In this document: piece by piece, positions 12,613 to 18,903 of the stretch
Layout of the letters: every line of letters begins with the position of its first letter
Position numbering within the stretch: position 1 is the stretch's first letter
Assembly: GCA_002478115.1 (NCBI GenBank)
Contig: DLMH01000188.1
Location: 9,925-48,255, forward strand
DNA: 38,331 nucleotides
Reading direction: 5' to 3'
From: Candidatus Acidiferrum typicum
GTDB taxonomy: Bacteria; Acidobacteriota; Terriglobia; Acidiferrales; UBA7541
Program-made: the position numbers and the translations under genes
Notes under the pieces: generated by a model
What the model was told of the DNA's origin: nothing
The model's input: the letters and a program-made list of their open reading frames with translations, nothing else
Databases searched by the model: none

Positions 12613-12648
12613 TTAGGGGGTCGGAGCTTCAGCGGTCCGACCCCCTAA
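12613..12648. repeat. 13-bp perfect palindrome
   Basis: TTAGGGGGTCGGA (12613-12625), a 10-nt loop GCTTCAGCGG, and TCCGACCCCCTAA (12636-12648). It is the strongest inverted repeat in the window and directly follows copy 3 of the composite repeat. Confidence 0.8.
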
Positions 12649-12759
12649 CCGAGAAAGAGCGTCCCTCAGCGCGCGGGCAAATCCGGCATTGAGCAATTCG
12701 TCAAGCGGAGGTAGGATGCGTCTCATCGGGCTCATTGCGGATTGATGGGAGGAACTAGC

Positions 12760-13194
12760 ATGGCAGTGACAGTGAAACACATCACGTTGTGGCGGAAAGA
12801 ACTAGAGAACAAGGCCGGAACCCTGGCCGGGACGCTGGAACCTCTGGCCAAGGCAGGAGCGGACCTGCAGATTGTCATGGGGTACCGCAATCCGGGGGAG
12901 AACACAAAAGCAGTGGTGGAGCTGTATCCGGTCGGAAGCAAGAAAACGACGCTGGCGGCGCAGGGAGCGGGGCTGACAGCTTCGACAATTCCGGCGCTTT
13001 TCGTTCAGGGCGATAACCGGCCCGGCTTGGGACACGGCATCGCGCAAGCGGTTGCCGAGGCGGGCGTCAATCTGGATTTCCTGATGGCGCAAGTGATCGG
13101 CAGAAAGTATGCGGCGGTGATCGGCTTCGAGAACGACGCCGATGCGATTAAGGCCAGCGCCCTGATCAAAAAGGCGGCCGCGAAGAAAAAATAA
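12760..13194 (+). CDS. Standalone tandem ACT-domain protein
   Basis: A 144-residue cytoplasmic protein made of two ACT-like modules and little else. The first runs from VKHITLWRKELENKAGTLA through ELYPVG, the second from IPALFVQGDNRPGLGHGIAQAVAEAGVNLDFLMAQ to AVIGFEN. Each has the beta-alpha-beta-beta-alpha-beta rhythm and a GTL- or GLG-containing ligand loop. ACT domains bind amino acids or similar small molecules; with no fused enzyme, a regulatory or binding role is an inference. The start at ATG 12760 is set by an ideal ribosome site GGAGG (12749-12753) 6 nt upstream; the longer frame from TTG 12742 reads through that site. The C-terminus is Lys/Ala-rich. The gene stands alone, 80 bp before the thioredoxin gene. 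Confidence 0.85.
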   Translation: MAVTVKHITLWRKELENKAGTLAGTLEPLAKAGADLQIVMGYRNPGENTKAVVELYPVGSKKTTLAAQGAGLTASTIPALFVQGDNRPGLGHGIAQAVAEAGVNLDFLMAQVIGRKYAAVIGFENDADAIKASALIKKAAAKKK

Positions 13195-13237
13195 ACACAC
13201 GAGGAATCCGCCGGCGGAACGATTTAATGCAAGGTAC

Positions 13238-13266
13238 TTGACCAGGGCTTCACTACTTGTGATAAA
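13238..13266 (+). promoter_or_regulatory. Putative sigma-70 promoter for the TlpA-like gene
   Basis: TTGACC (13238-13243), a 17-nt spacer, and GATAAA (13261-13266). The expected transcription start falls at about 13273, just before the ATG at 13275, which would give a leaderless or nearly leaderless message. No ribosome site is visible, in agreement. Confidence 0.45.
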
Positions 13267-13274
13267 TTGCGCGC

Positions 13275-13862
13275 ATGATGGCGAAGAACACTCTTGCGCG
13301 ATTGACGGTCCTCTCGGCATTGCTCCTGTGCGTGCTGGTGGTGTTTGGCGGCACGAAAGACAAGGAGCCGGCGCCACGCTTCCATGCCAAAACCATGGAC
13401 GGGCAGAATTTCACCAACGAATCGATCAAAGGCAAAGTGGTGCTGTTCGAGTTCTGGACGACGTGGTGCGGCTATTGCGTGGGCGAAGCGCCGTTCGTTG
13501 ACCAGATTGCGCAGGAATTCAAGAATAAAGGATTGATCGTGCTCGCAGTCGATGTTGGCGAATCCAAGAAGACGGTGAAAAAGTACCTCGAGGGACACCC
13601 GCGCTCCTGCCCCATCGTGTTGATGGAAGACACCAACCTGGCCGCGATGTACGCCGCGACCGTGTATCCGATTTATGTGCTGATTGACCGCGACGGGAAC
13701 ATTGCGGGGACACAACGCGGCGCGGCGGGAGAAATGGCATTGCGGCGATTCCTGACGCGCGCCGGAATTGGCAGCGACGCCGATGAGGGTTCCTCGGCGA
13801 CTCCAGTTGACGGTGGGGAGAAGAGCGGACCGCCTCAGCAGGCGGCGGGAAAGAAAAAATAA
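13275..13862 (+). CDS. TlpA-like thioredoxin-fold protein, exported
   Basis: A 195-residue thiol-disulfide protein of the TlpA/ResA class, probably acting in the periplasm. The N-terminal hydrophobic segment (about residues 10-25) is a signal peptide or anchor. The thioredoxin fold covers about 34-165, with the redox motif W64-C65-G-Y-C68 and the cis-proline P132 in TVYPIYVL. TlpA-type proteins reduce or maintain thiols for cytochrome maturation or other envelope proteins; no cytochrome gene is nearby, so the client is unknown. The last 35 residues are a low-complexity Gly/Ser/Lys tail outside the fold. ATG 13275 or the adjacent ATG 13278 may be used. It is convergent with the winged-helix/TPR gene, with 36 bp between the stops. 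Confidence 0.9.
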   Translation: MMAKNTLARLTVLSALLLCVLVVFGGTKDKEPAPRFHAKTMDGQNFTNESIKGKVVLFEFWTTWCGYCVGEAPFVDQIAQEFKNKGLIVLAVDVGESKKTVKKYLEGHPRSCPIVLMEDTNLAAMYAATVYPIYVLIDRDGNIAGTQRGAAGEMALRRFLTRAGIGSDADEGSSATPVDGGEKSGPPQQAAGKKK

Positions 13863-13898
13863 ATAGAGGAGACATCCGCAAGGGGTGAATTTCGAGGC

Positions 13899-15641
13899 TT
13901 AAGAACCAGCGAAGCCGCAAGCTTCGAGCAGCGAACGGAAGCGCGGATTTTCGCGAAAGGGATCCCACTTGGCATCGACAGGCAGGAAAGCGAGATGGAC
14001 GTCGCGCACTTGCAGAGCGCGCTCAAGCGAGTTCAAAGCGTGAGTGTGCTCGCCAAGCCCGGCGTAAACGAGGGCTTGCGCGAAGGGCGGAACGTAGCGC
14101 TCGTTGGAAAGCGTGTCCAACATGCGCAGTACTTCCTGGGCCTCTTGGGGGCGTCCTATCCTTGCGAGGATGTAGCCACGAAGAGCAATGGCTTTGCTGT
14201 TCCCGCCGGATAGGCGTGCTGCGAGGTTAAGTGCGTCAAGCGCCGACTCACGCTTCTCCAACTGCTCGAGTGCCTGCCCCAATTGCATGTGGCCAATCCA
14301 AAATTCCGGATCGATAGTGATGGATTGACGAGCGAACTGCGCGGCGGCGGCAAAGTCCCGGCCAGAAAAAGCGATCTGGGCGGAGAGCGCAGAGTGCCCG
14401 GCGAGCAGCGGGTCGAGTTGGCGCGCGCGACCGATGGATTGCAGCGCTTCGCCGCTGCGACGCAGGTGCGAAAGCACAATCCCCAACAAACGGTGGGCCA
14501 GCGAATAATTCGGATCAAGAGCAATGGCCGTGCGGAATGCCGACTCCGCGGCGGGCCAATCCCAATCGATCCAGAATTTCACGAACCCTAGGGAAGTCTG
14601 CGTCTCGGCGAGGCTGGAATCCGCGGCAATGGCGTGCGCTGCGGCATCGCGGGCCAGAGGCCCCATTTCCAAAGGCGGCGCGTCCCCATTGATGGGGCTG
14701 GCGGTGTAACTATCCGCCAAGCCGGACCAGGCGAGGGCATATTGAGGATCAAGCTGGGTCGCCTGCAAGAAAAACGAGCTGGCGCGTTTGGTGGTAGCGG
14801 GAGAGAGTTGGTTCCAGAAGTACCTGCCGCGCAAATAGAGGTCATAGGCTTCCGCGTTGCGCGACTGGCGGCGGGCCAGCGCCGTCAGGCGTTCCGGGGA
14901 AAGCCGCAGACGGACCTGCTCGCCAATGGTGCGGCTGATTTCCTGCTGGAATTCCAGGATGCTGCCGGGCTGGCTGTCGTAAGACATGGACCAGAGTTGG
15001 GTCTGGTCGCCCACGCGGATAAGTTTGGAAGTGATGCGCAAGCGCGGGCCTTCGCTACGCATGGAACTTTCGATGATGTAGGCGGCCTGCAGTTCGCCGG
15101 CAATCTGCGCAAGGGTCTTGGGGGTGCGCTTGTAGGCCATCATGGTGGTGCGGCCAATCACACAGAGATGTTGCGGATCGATGAGGCCGAGAGAAGCGAT
15201 CAGCTCCTCGGTCAAGCCATCGGCGACGTAGTCCCGTTCGGGTTGCGCACTGAGATTTTCAAACGGGAGGACCGCCAGGGTCACCGGCGGAGCGGCTTCC
15301 GGCGCAGAGTCGGAGATGGTCTGAACCGCGGGAATGAATTGATAGCCCGTGCCCGGGATAGTTGCGATATAGACGTTGTCTCCGCGAGTCTCCCCCAGGA
15401 CGCGGCGCAGGGTGGAGATGTTCTGGTTGAGATTGTTCTCCTCGACGACGGTATCCGGCCAGATGGCGCGCATCAGTTCGTTCTTCGCGACCACTTTTCC
15501 TTGATGGCGCACCAGATGGAGGAGTGTGTCGAAGACTTTCGGGGTGAGGGGCACAGGCGCGCCGTGGCGGAGAAGCAGGCGCTTGACCGCCTCCAACCGG
15601 AAGCTGCCGAATTCGTAGATGGATGGCTTTTCAGCACTCAT
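13899..15641 (-). CDS. Winged-helix transcriptional regulator with TolB-N-like and TPR domains
   Basis: A 580-residue soluble regulator. Residues 8-104 form an OmpR/CadC-type winged helix (GSFRLEAVKRLLL, then LTPKVFDTLLHLVRHQGKVVAKNELMRAIW, and the wing IPGTGYQFIP). Residues about 120-260 look like the TolB N-terminal/adenylate-cyclase-associated module (LAVLPFENLSAQPERDYVADGLTEELIASL). The rest, about 275-575, is tetratricopeptide repeats (ALAWSGLADSY, SAFRTAIALDPNYSLAHRLLGIVLSHL and similar). Unlike CadC there is no membrane segment, so the signal must be cytoplasmic, sensed through the TPR part or a partner. Such proteins are expanded in acidobacteria. It is divergent from the secreted protein at 15780, with a tandem direct repeat between them that suggests local control. 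Confidence 0.9.
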   Translation of the reverse strand: MSAEKPSIYEFGSFRLEAVKRLLLRHGAPVPLTPKVFDTLLHLVRHQGKVVAKNELMRAIWPDTVVEENNLNQNISTLRRVLGETRGDNVYIATIPGTGYQFIPAVQTISDSAPEAAPPVTLAVLPFENLSAQPERDYVADGLTEELIASLGLIDPQHLCVIGRTTMMAYKRTPKTLAQIAGELQAAYIIESSMRSEGPRLRITSKLIRVGDQTQLWSMSYDSQPGSILEFQQEISRTIGEQVRLRLSPERLTALARRQSRNAEAYDLYLRGRYFWNQLSPATTKRASSFFLQATQLDPQYALAWSGLADSYTASPINGDAPPLEMGPLARDAAAHAIAADSSLAETQTSLGFVKFWIDWDWPAAESAFRTAIALDPNYSLAHRLLGIVLSHLRRSGEALQSIGRARQLDPLLAGHSALSAQIAFSGRDFAAAAQFARQSITIDPEFWIGHMQLGQALEQLEKRESALDALNLAARLSGGNSKAIALRGYILARIGRPQEAQEVLRMLDTLSNERYVPPFAQALVYAGLGEHTHALNSLERALQVRDVHLAFLPVDAKWDPFRENPRFRSLLEACGFAGS

Positions 15642-15663
15642 GGTGACGGCCGGAACTTCACAT

Positions 15664-15681
15664 GTTTTCAGAAGTTTTCAG
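15664..15681. promoter_or_regulatory. Tandem direct repeat, candidate OmpR-type operator
   Basis: GTTTTCAG occurs twice (15664-15671 and 15674-15681), i.e. with a 10-bp period, the arrangement used by OmpR/PhoB-type winged helices. It lies 23 bp upstream of the regulator's ATG and close to a -10-like TAGAAT on the minus strand (15691-15686). Self-repression is a reasonable inference, control of the divergent gene a second possibility. Confidence 0.45.
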
Positions 15682-15779
15682 GGTGATTCTAAAGACTTTC
15701 CCCGGCCATGGGAAGAGGATAGCCGAGCCTGGTCCAGTGGGCCGGAGCAGGCACGTTGAAATCTTGAGGAGGAAAGTTC

Positions 15780-16310
15780 ATGAAAAAGGGAAGCTGGAAA
15801 GTCATTCTTGGCTTCGCGTTGGCGGCTGTGCTGACACTCTCTGCCGGCTGGAGCGCCACCGCGTGGTCCCGCCCGGGCGATTTTGAGCTTATCGGAACTT
15901 GGCGGGTCACCGTGACCCAAGCGAACTGCAGCACTGGGGCCACTTTGGGTACCTTTCAATCGATCCTGACTTTTGCCGATGGAGGAACGATGGCAGAAGA
16001 CACGACCAACCTCGCATTTGAACCTGGGCAGCGAGGAGCAGGGCAGGGAATTTGGCAGTACACAGGCCACCGGAGCTACACAGCAAAGAGCATAGCGTTC
16101 ATTAACTTCGATACCCTGACGCCCAATCCACCGAAAGTCCCTCCTTTCAAGATGGGCACGCAAACCATCGCGCAGACCATCCAGTTCAATGATAATCCTG
16201 ACGAATGGAACAGCACCGCGACAGTACAGTTCGCCGATTCAACGGGAGTTCCGTACTCGCCGAGTCCCGTGCCGATGTGCGTGACCGCGTCGGCGCAGCG
16301 CTTTGAGTAG
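15780..16310 (+). CDS. Small secreted beta-rich protein of unknown function
   Basis: 176 residues with a good signal peptide (MKKGSWKVILGFALAAVLTL, cleavage probably after the SATA region). The mature part is predicted beta-rich, beginning IGTWRVTVTQANC, with repeated polar strands (TFQSILTFADGGTMAED, GIWQYTGHRSYTAKSIAFI, WNSTATVQF), reminiscent of a lipocalin-like or small barrel fold. Two cysteines (in QANCS and PMCVT) could form a disulfide. The ribosome site GAGGAGGAAA precedes ATG 15780 by about 5 nt. I cannot name the family. Divergence from the winged-helix/TPR regulator suggests it may be that regulator's target. Confidence 0.75.
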   Translation: MKKGSWKVILGFALAAVLTLSAGWSATAWSRPGDFELIGTWRVTVTQANCSTGATLGTFQSILTFADGGTMAEDTTNLAFEPGQRGAGQGIWQYTGHRSYTAKSIAFINFDTLTPNPPKVPPFKMGTQTIAQTIQFNDNPDEWNSTATVQFADSTGVPYSPSPVPMCVTASAQRFE

Positions 16311-16321
16311 CGGACAGAGAA

Positions 16322-16338
16322 GCTTCCCCGGCGGAAGC
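16322..16338. repeat. Small hairpin between convergent genes
   Basis: GCTTCC (16322-16327), loop CCGGC, GGAAGC (16333-16338), located 12 bp after the stop of the secreted-protein gene. No T-run follows, so a role in transcript ending is only possible. Confidence 0.3.
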
Positions 16339-16382
16339 CGATAGGTGCAGGCGGCGCCCTTGGTCGTGGTAAACGCGGAACG

Positions 16383-16964
16383 CTACAGCGAGCCGCGCAG
16401 GCCGAGGGCGTCGGCGTGTTCGCGGAGGGCCTGGATACAGAAGGCGATGTGCTCGTCGAGGGGAGTGCCGAGTTCAGCGGCGCCCTTGCTGACGTCTTCG
16501 CGGCTGACGCCACGGGCGAAGGCTTTATCCTTCATGCGTTTTTTCACCGAACTGACTTCCAGATCAAGAATGCTTTTTGAAGGGCGAACGTAAGCGCAGG
16601 CGGTGAGAAAGCCGGCGAGTTCGTCGCAAGCAAAAAGGGTGTGTTCCAGGAGCGATTCGCGCGGCACGCCGCAATAATCGGCGTGGGAAAGAATGGCGCG
16701 GATCATCTCTTCGGGATAATGATGCGCGCGGAGGATTTTGGCGCCTTCCGAGGGATGCTCGCGATCGGGAGAATGGCCGCTGTTGGGCCAGCGTTCGTAG
16801 TCGAAATCGTGGAGCAGCGCGACGATGCCCCAGAATTCCTGATCGGCGTTGCGCTTTTTGGCGTAGGCGCGGACGCAGGCCTCGACGGCCAGCATGTGCT
16901 TGCGGAGGCTTTCGGATTGCGTGTATTCGCACAGGAGATTCCAGGCGTCTTCGCGGGAAGGCAT
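16383..16964 (-). CDS. HD-domain hydrolase
   Basis: A 193-residue metal-dependent phosphohydrolase of the HD superfamily. The metal ligands are in order: H23 (LRKHMLAVE), H52-D53 (ALLHDFDYE), H94 (ILSHADYCG) and D114 (FACDELAGFL). The spacing and the phrase EHPSEGAKILRAHHYPEEMIRAI fit small soluble HD hydrolases, annotated in many genomes only as HDIG or hydrolase; the substrate (nucleotide or other phosphoester) cannot be told. The chosen start ATG 16964 is preceded by GGAGG; an extended frame to TTG 17072 adds an unlikely hydrophobic leader. It is divergent from the XRE regulator. Confidence 0.85.
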   Translation of the reverse strand: MPSREDAWNLLCEYTQSESLRKHMLAVEACVRAYAKKRNADQEFWGIVALLHDFDYERWPNSGHSPDREHPSEGAKILRAHHYPEEMIRAILSHADYCGVPRESLLEHTLFACDELAGFLTACAYVRPSKSILDLEVSSVKKRMKDKAFARGVSREDVSKGAAELGTPLDEHIAFCIQALREHADALGLRGSL

Positions 16965-17050
16965 GAAGGGGACACCTCCAGGAAGGGATAGGATACCGAA
17001 AAAAGAGAGAGAAGTGCCGAATTGAAAAGCAGGGGCAGAGGGCAAGTAAA

Positions 17051-17069
17051 GCACAACATATAGTTGTGC
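17051..17069. promoter_or_regulatory. Perfect dyad, candidate operator
   Basis: GCACAAC (17051-17057), spacer ATATA, GTTGTGC (17063-17069). The 19-bp symmetric site lies about 90 bp upstream of the HD-hydrolase start, the right size for a dimeric HTH regulator. Confidence 0.4.
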
Positions 17070-17173
17070 CAAGGTGAGAGGAACGCAAGGGGCTGAGGAT
17101 TGTCGGGCGGCTTGTACGGGAGTACAGGCGAAAACACGGCGTAAACACCGACGATTGCGGGCGTTGCCGGCAT

Positions 17174-17202
17174 AAAATATCGAAAAATACTCTTGACAGC
17201 AA
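17174..17202 (-). promoter_or_regulatory. Putative leftward promoter for HD hydrolase
   Basis: On the minus strand, TTGCTG (17202-17197), a 17-nt spacer, and TATTTT (17179-17174). The leader to ATG 16964 would be about 200 nt and contain the GCACAAC dyad. Only a sequence match. Confidence 0.3.
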
Positions 17203-17253
17203 ATGCGAAATCAAGCGAAACTCCCATCGCGCCAGTAACTGCCTTCCCCCCAA

Positions 17254-17269
17254 GAACGTTCCGACGTTC
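17254..17269. promoter_or_regulatory. Dyad upstream of XRE regulator
   Basis: GAACGT (17254-17259), spacer TCCG, ACGTTC (17264-17269), 47 bp before the GTG of the XRE gene. A plausible autoregulatory operator; it does not fit the LexA spacing GAAC-N4-GTTC. Confidence 0.4.
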
Positions 17270-17316
17270 CTCACCTATCCGCACGCCGGAAAAAACAAGT
17301 CAAACGAGGAGTTCCG

Positions 17317-18072
17317 GTGTCGGCACATATGGAAAAAGAAGCGACGATGGATTCTTTGGAAATGGACCGGGAAGTCATACGTTGCAAAACGTGTGGACTG
17401 GTCCAATACCGGACGCGCACCGGCAACTGCCGTCGCTGTGTGCGTGCTCTGCCTCAGCGGATGGAGTATTTGATTCCGCAAGAGGCGCCGCAGGAGCAGG
17501 AAGCCGCGGAGGTGCTAACGCCGAAGTTTCCGAATCAGGAGACGGTCGAGAATATCGGCCAGCGGATTCGGCAACTGCGGGAATCGCGAACGATGACGCA
17601 GAGCCAATTGCAAGCGCGCTCGAAAGTGAGCCGGTCGTACTTATCGCGCATTGAGAGCGGGCAGATGACCCCGAGCCTGGGGACACTTGAGAAGATCTCC
17701 GAGGCGCTGAACGTCGGGCTGAACCGGTTCTTTATTCCGGAGTCCGACGGCGAAGCGCTGCTGGAAGATCCCTTCATTCAGGGGCTGCGGCCGTTCCTGC
17801 GGCAACTGGATTGGGAACAATGGCAATCGATCCTGAAGAGACTGCAGGCGATCAGCGACAACGTGAATGCGGCGCCGATCACCCTCCGCCCTATCGGTAA
17901 CCCGGCACGGCTGCCGCAGCCCGCGCCGGCGAATGGCAACGGGCAGCTCGGGCACATTGGACACGCCAGCCATTCGAATGGGCTCGTACCCGCGCAAGCC
18001 CATGGCCAGCTGCAGGGCTATCCGCTGCGGCGTCCAGGAATGCCGGTGTTTCAGCGTCCCTTGGCGCGCTAA
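17317..18072 (+). CDS. XRE-family regulator with N-terminal zinc ribbon
   Basis: A 251-residue cytoplasmic DNA-binding protein. The N-terminus has a zinc-ribbon pattern C23-x2-C26-x11-C38-x2-C41 (RCKTCGLVQY and GNCRRCV). A Cro/C1-type helix-turn-helix follows at about 79-137 (IGQRIRQLRESRTMTQSQLQ, then VSRSYLSRIESGQMTPSLGTL and a terminal GLNRFF). After a helical stretch (DPFIQGLRPFLRQLDWEQWQ) comes a disordered Pro/Gly/Asn/His tail of about 60 residues. The start is GTG 17317, with GAGGAG 5 nt upstream; ATG 17329 has no ribosome site. It is divergent from the HD hydrolase and ends at a strong terminator. The target genes are unknown. Confidence 0.9.
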   Translation: MSAHMEKEATMDSLEMDREVIRCKTCGLVQYRTRTGNCRRCVRALPQRMEYLIPQEAPQEQEAAEVLTPKFPNQETVENIGQRIRQLRESRTMTQSQLQARSKVSRSYLSRIESGQMTPSLGTLEKISEALNVGLNRFFIPESDGEALLEDPFIQGLRPFLRQLDWEQWQSILKRLQAISDNVNAAPITLRPIGNPARLPQPAPANGNGQLGHIGHASHSNGLVPAQAHGQLQGYPLRRPGMPVFQRPLAR

Positions 18073-18102
18073 TCGCAAGTATACAAATCGAAGAAGGAAG
18101 AG

Positions 18103-18134
18103 AACGGCGTCCTGAAAAACGGGGCGCCGTTTTT
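18103..18134 (+). terminator. Rho-independent terminator after XRE regulator
   Basis: AACGGCGTCC (18103-18112) pairs with GGGCGCCGTT (18122-18131), a 10-bp stem with one G-T pair, followed by TTTTT (18130-18134). It lies between convergent genes and may also help stop the leftward transcript. Confidence 0.85.
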
Positions 18135-18162
18135 GTTGTTTGGGAGGCGAGCCTGCGGCAGG

Positions 18163-18888
18163 CTATTCGCGGACGACGACGACCTTGGCGGAGGGGACTT
18201 CGAGGCGCATGAGACGATGGTTGGTGTCGAGGTAAAGGATGATTTCGAGGTCAGATGTGTTGACCTTGAGGCCTTCGTAGGTCTTGCCATCGGCGCTGAC
18301 CGCGCCGACCCAATCAACGGTGACGGTGCCGGGTGTGAGTTCCTGGGGAATGAGGACAGAGTAGCTTTGCGTGCCGCGGCGGGACCAATCGTAGACGCGG
18401 GCGAGCACGGCGTACTGGTGATAGAGATTGTTGTCGAGAACGACGATGAAAGGAGACCCAAAGGAGAGATCCTGCTCAAAAGCGTGGGCTCCCTGCATCT
18501 GGAGAGTGATTTTGGCGACGCCATTGGCGAAAAGAATATGCGCGCCATTTGTTTTTTCAGCTTGGGAGGTCCACTCATAGCTGATGGGAGCGCCATCGGG
18601 CTGAAGTGTGAGCGTCCCGGCCACAGTGGAGGAGGCGCCTTGGGGAGGATTGATGGTGGTGGTGCCTTTGGCGATCCAACCGCCGCCGGAAGAGGTGATC
18701 TCAAATTCCTCGCGGCCAACGGACTTGCCATCGAGAAGGATGTTGAGCTTGCCTTTGTCCGGTGAAAAGACGGAGCCAGCCGGCCCTTTTTTCTGGGCGG
18801 CGTGGGCGAGCAGGCCGAAAGCAAGGAAAGAAAAAAGCAGGGCAGTGAAGATGGCGGGTGATTTTCGCCTCAGTGAATTTTTCCGCAT
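18163..18888 (-). CDS. Secreted protein of unknown function (DUF3108-like appearance)
   Basis: 241 residues with a clear signal peptide (RRKSPAIFTALLFSFLAFGL, cleavage near LAHAAQ). The mature protein is beta-rich with repeating paired strands: KLNILLDGKSVGREEFEI, TLTLQPDGAPISYEW, VLDNNLYHQYAVLARVY, VDWVGAVSADGKTYEGLKVN, LEIILYLDTNHRLMRLEV. This layout recalls periplasmic DUF3108-type proteins, but I cannot confirm that. ATG 18888 is preceded by GAGGGGA at the right distance. It follows aroK by 15 bp and is the last gene of the sigma-factor operon, which suggests an envelope-related role. Confidence 0.78.
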   Translation of the reverse strand: MRKNSLRRKSPAIFTALLFSFLAFGLLAHAAQKKGPAGSVFSPDKGKLNILLDGKSVGREEFEITSSGGGWIAKGTTTINPPQGASSTVAGTLTLQPDGAPISYEWTSQAEKTNGAHILFANGVAKITLQMQGAHAFEQDLSFGSPFIVVLDNNLYHQYAVLARVYDWSRRGTQSYSVLIPQELTPGTVTVDWVGAVSADGKTYEGLKVNTSDLEIILYLDTNHRLMRLEVPSAKVVVVRE

Positions 18889-18903
18889 GGCATCCCCTCA
18901 GGA

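Larger units (their letters stand above)
12382..12759. other. Gene-free repeat island at the skew switch
   Basis: This 378-bp gap separates divergent ispG and the ACT-domain gene. It contains three kinds of palindrome (12433-12465, 12575-12597, 12613-12648) in its first 270 bp, and an apparently plain stretch from 12650 that carries the ACT gene's ribosome site. Short frames here read through the repeats and are not genes. I saw no DnaA-box (TTATCCACA-like) cluster and no AT-rich block. The top-strand composition changes from C-rich to G-rich across it. Confidence 0.7.
16965..17316. other. Divergent regulatory region between HD gene and XRE regulator
   Basis: 352 bp without a gene. It holds a perfect dyad at 17051-17069, a possible leftward promoter at 17174-17202, an isolated TTGACA at 17193-17198 without a convincing rightward -10, and a second dyad at 17254-17269 just before the XRE gene. 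Open frames here (for example 17193-17654 +) are shadows. Confidence 0.55.

Noticed and set aside
12742..12759. Upstream TTG start of the ACT protein
   Set aside because: It would place the GGAGG ribosome site inside the coding sequence; ATG 12760 has ideal spacing.
12382..12759. Chromosomal origin (oriC)
   Set aside because: Skew polarity fits, but I found no TTATCCACA-like box cluster, AT-rich unwinding block, or dnaA/dnaN neighbours. Kept only as a hypothesis in the findings.
17254..17269. LexA (SOS) box
   Set aside because: The half-sites do not have the GAAC-N4-GTTC spacing; the dyad is GAACGT-N4-ACGTTC, and neighbours are not SOS genes.
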